DNA of 36,008 nucleotides from Clostridia bacterium. Its GTDB lineage: Bacteria; Bacillota; Clostridia; Oscillospirales; CAG-272. This document shows, in pieces, positions 34,293-36,008 of this stretch. The stretch is from assembly GCA_017481495.1 (NCBI GenBank), contig JAFUPC010000069.1, positions 1 through 36,008 on the forward strand, written 5' to 3'. The position numbers were made by a program, and so were the translations under genes. Numbering within the stretch: the first letter of the stretch is position 1; every line of letters begins with the position of its first letter. Below the pieces are notes generated by a model. It was not told the DNA's origin. It searched no databases and saw only the letters and a program-made list of their open reading frames with translations.

Positions 34293-34754
34293 TCACGATT
34301 TCTTATCCCGTTTTTCCAAATAACGGCGATAATCTCCTCTTACAGACCGCATCATCCTGCAAAGCAAAAACACGGCAAGAACACCAAGTGTAAATGCGGT
34401 AAGATAAACCGTCAGCAGGCACAGTACCCAAGAGCCGTCGAACAGATTCCATCGCAGAGAACGGTACAGAATCATTGGCAGGGCAAGCAGAATGCTGACA
34501 CCGCCCGAAAGCAGATACATCATTTTCTTTCCCTTTCCTTTCTCTGCCGCACCCGTCAGTATTCCGGTCAGAAGAAATGCCGCCGGATACAGAACCGTAA
34601 AGTCAAAGATGTTGTATCCATCAATACGATAAGTGATGTAGTAAGAATTCCCTTCATACAGAAACGGCCGCGCGCTCGGGATCACAATGACAAACAGAAT
34701 GAGCGGCAGAAACAGCGCAATGCGAAAAATCCGTGCCCAAATCGTTTTTTTCAT
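34293..34754 (-). CDS. Small four-helix membrane protein, unknown function
   Basis: I do not recognise this 153-residue protein. It has four hydrophobic helices (about residues 7-27, 47-67, 76-96 and 107-130), an external polar segment after helix 1 (SARPFLYEGNSYYITYRIDG) and a basic cytoplasmic tail ending RYLEKRDKKS. The ATG at 34754 overlaps the stop of the flavoprotein gene by four bases and has GGGAGGG upstream, so it is coupled to that gene. An upstream in-frame ATG at 34862 lies deep inside the flavoprotein gene and is rejected. Confidence 0.72.
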   Translation of the reverse strand: MKKTIWARIFRIALFLPLILFVIVIPSARPFLYEGNSYYITYRIDGYNIFDFTVLYPAAFLLTGILTGAAEKGKGKKMMYLLSGGVSILLALPMILYRSLRWNLFDGSWVLCLLTVYLTAFTLGVLAVFLLCRMMRSVRGDYRRYLEKRDKKS

Positions 34755-35836
34755 ATCCTGATACCCTCCCCATCCAAACGCGGAATACTCTGCACCCCGC
34801 TTTTCATAATCCAGAACCGCAGTGTAGAATTGCATAAAATCGCGCGTTTTCCGATTTTGCAAAGAAGCTTTGCGCGGAGTCCTCGCGTATTTTTTCTGTA
34901 AAGACGGAAAATGTCGGCGGAGCTCTTCCCTTTTGCAAAGGCATCTGCCAGCATCCGACCGCTCTGCATGGCGGAGCTGATGCCCTCAAACGAGCTTGCG
35001 CTGATGAATCCCGCCGCCTCACCGATGAGATAGACGTGCGGCCGCCCCGGTGTAAAGTCCCGTATCCGCCGCGGTGAGGTCACGGGACACGCTTCCCGCT
35101 TTTCGGGCGTGCCGAACCGGATGCCGAAATACGCTTCCAGCCGTGCGCGCTGTGCTTCAAACGCCGCATGACAGCCCGTTTTTGCAAACGCGCCGCCGAA
35201 AATCACACAGCCGTTCTTGCGGATGAGCCACGAACAGCTGTCGCTCGTTTCCGCGTCAAAGATGCAGGCATAATGCGGCAGTTCCGCTGTGTCCGCACTC
35301 TCCGGATACCATTCCTGAATGGCGGTATAGGTATACGGCAGATGCCCCATGAGCATCCGGCGCACACGGGAATTTCCGCCGTCCGCACCGATGACATCCG
35401 TTGTGCGGAAAGTCTGTCCGCCGTTCGTTTTCAGCGTGTAAATGCCGTTCTGCTCTTTGATTTCCGTACAGCGGGCACGAACGATGCGCACGGTATCCGG
35501 CACGCGGGACAAAAGATAACGGTCAAAGGCGTACCGGTCCATATTGAGATAATGCCGCTGGTACAGCCGCCGCTGTCCGCTCTGCAAGTCCACCGTATCG
35601 ACCGCAAAGATCTGCGGGTCGGCAAGCACGGTGTTCGGCAGGGTCAGATGCAGTCCGGCAAGCAGCTTCTGCGCATCGGGCGCGAGAAGTCCGCCGCAGG
35701 GCTTGGGATGTTCCCTGTCCTGCCCGTCGAGCAGAAGCAGTTTTTTCTGCGGACAGCGATGCGCAAGCTCCGCCGCAAAGACCGCACCCGCAGGCCCCGC
35801 ACCGACGATTACGGCATCCCACAGATTATCCGTCAT
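34751..35836 (-). CDS. Geranylgeranyl reductase-type FAD-dependent oxidoreductase
   Basis: The 361-residue flavoprotein begins with the FAD fold WDAVIVGAGPAGAVFAAELA, then the HPKPCGGLLAPDAQ segment typical of geranylgeranyl-reductase/FixC relatives, and ends with the FAD-contact region VYLIGEAAGFISASSFEGIS. Members saturate isoprenoid chains or oxidise varied small molecules; the true substrate is unknown. The ATG at 35836 follows GGAGGA at suitable spacing. It overlaps the end of the upstream regulator gene by 11 bases and the start of the downstream membrane-protein gene by four, forming a tight three-gene unit. Confidence 0.87.
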   Translation of the reverse strand: MTDNLWDAVIVGAGPAGAVFAAELAHRCPQKKLLLLDGQDREHPKPCGGLLAPDAQKLLAGLHLTLPNTVLADPQIFAVDTVDLQSGQRRLYQRHYLNMDRYAFDRYLLSRVPDTVRIVRARCTEIKEQNGIYTLKTNGGQTFRTTDVIGADGGNSRVRRMLMGHLPYTYTAIQEWYPESADTAELPHYACIFDAETSDSCSWLIRKNGCVIFGGAFAKTGCHAAFEAQRARLEAYFGIRFGTPEKREACPVTSPRRIRDFTPGRPHVYLIGEAAGFISASSFEGISSAMQSGRMLADAFAKGKSSADIFRLYRKNTRGLRAKLLCKIGKRAILCNSTLRFWIMKSGVQSIPRLDGEGIRI

Positions 35837-36008
35837 CGGTTTCGTCCTCCGCGTCTCCCGGGACATATTCCAAAAGATCGCCCGGCTGACAGTCCAGTAC
35901 CCGGCACAGTCGGTCAAGCGTGGACAGCTTCAGCGCTTTGATTTTGCCGTTTTTGAGAAGCGAGACGTTCGCCATCGTAAAGCCGACCTTTTCCGCAAGC
36001 TCCCCGAC
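35826..36008 (-). CDS. XRE/Cro-CI (YozG-like) HTH regulator, N-terminus cut by window end
   Basis: Reading the minus strand from the last base gives 60 residues before a TAA at 35828-35826. They contain a helix-turn-helix (LAEKVGFTMANVSLLKNGKI) and the closing helices LSTLDRLCRVLDCQPGDLLE, the layout of small YozG-like XRE regulators of about 70-80 residues. The tail is acidic (GDAEDETDDG). The missing start lies past the window edge. Its end overlaps the flavoprotein start, so the two are translationally coupled and the regulator may control its own operon. Confidence 0.88.
   Translation of the reverse strand, partial: VGELAEKVGFTMANVSLLKNGKIKALKLSTLDRLCRVLDCQPGDLLEYVPGDAEDETDDG

Overview
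The window looks like a chromosomal segment of an anaerobic Gram-positive Firmicute, probably a Clostridia/Oscillospirales-type gut bacterium. This is inferred from the many near-consensus TTGACA-17-TATAAT promoters, the strong GGAGG ribosome sites, the moderately GC-rich coding style, the AtpI/AtpZ-like genes ahead of a Clostridia-type F-ATPase operon, and families such as DUF975, COG2509, VanY and the Cthe_2159-like domain. No rRNA, tRNA, CRISPR array, transposase or phage gene was seen, and no stretch over about 300 bases lacks a gene.

Layout. 1-1009 (+): the end of a GH95 alpha-L-fucosidase-type hydrolase and an overlapping GNAT acetyltransferase. 1065-9327 (-): one long operon with its own promoter and terminator, running nucleoside hydrolase, AtpZ-like, AtpI-like, atpB, E, F, H, A, G, D, C. 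9386-12040 (-): a GH38 alpha-mannosidase with its own promoter. 12075-14530 (-): a COG2509 FAD enzyme followed by an MBL-fold hydrolase. 14559-15599 (+): a DMT-type transporter. 15608-16801 (-): a VanY-type D,D-carboxypeptidase. 16833-20102 (+): a flippase, a DUF975 membrane protein and a membrane-anchored ComEC-like MBL protein. 20128-22068 (-): a type Ic aspartate aminotransferase and GreA. 22145-23346 (+): a Gfo/Idh/MocA oxidoreductase. 23366-25521 (-): a lipoprotein with carbohydrate-binding beta-helix repeats. 25652-28125 (-): a DUF1538 membrane transporter with two PII-like proteins. 28189-30204 (+): a MATE exporter and a YfcE-type phosphodiesterase. 30275-34280 (+): D-lyxose isomerase-type enzyme, GH3 glycosidase and a second Gfo/Idh/MocA enzyme. 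34293-36008 (-): an XRE regulator (cut by the window edge), a geranylgeranyl-reductase-type flavoprotein and a small membrane protein, all overlapping.

How they fit together. Three glycosidase families (GH95, GH38, GH3), a sugar isomerase, two MocA-type sugar or polyol oxidoreductases and a pectin-binding-like lipoprotein point to a saccharolytic, glycan-foraging lifestyle. The ATP synthase c subunit carries the two-carboxylate signature (Glu31 and Glu64 with Ser65, Thr66, Tyr69) associated with Na+ coupling, so the cell may run part of its energetics on a sodium gradient.

The most unusual unit is DUF1538 plus two divergent PII-like proteins. I read it as a signal-controlled membrane transporter, possibly a monovalent cation/proton antiporter. 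A 130-base hairpin-rich spacer separates the transporter from the PII-like genes and may set their expression ratio. These functional links are inferences from gene order and motifs.
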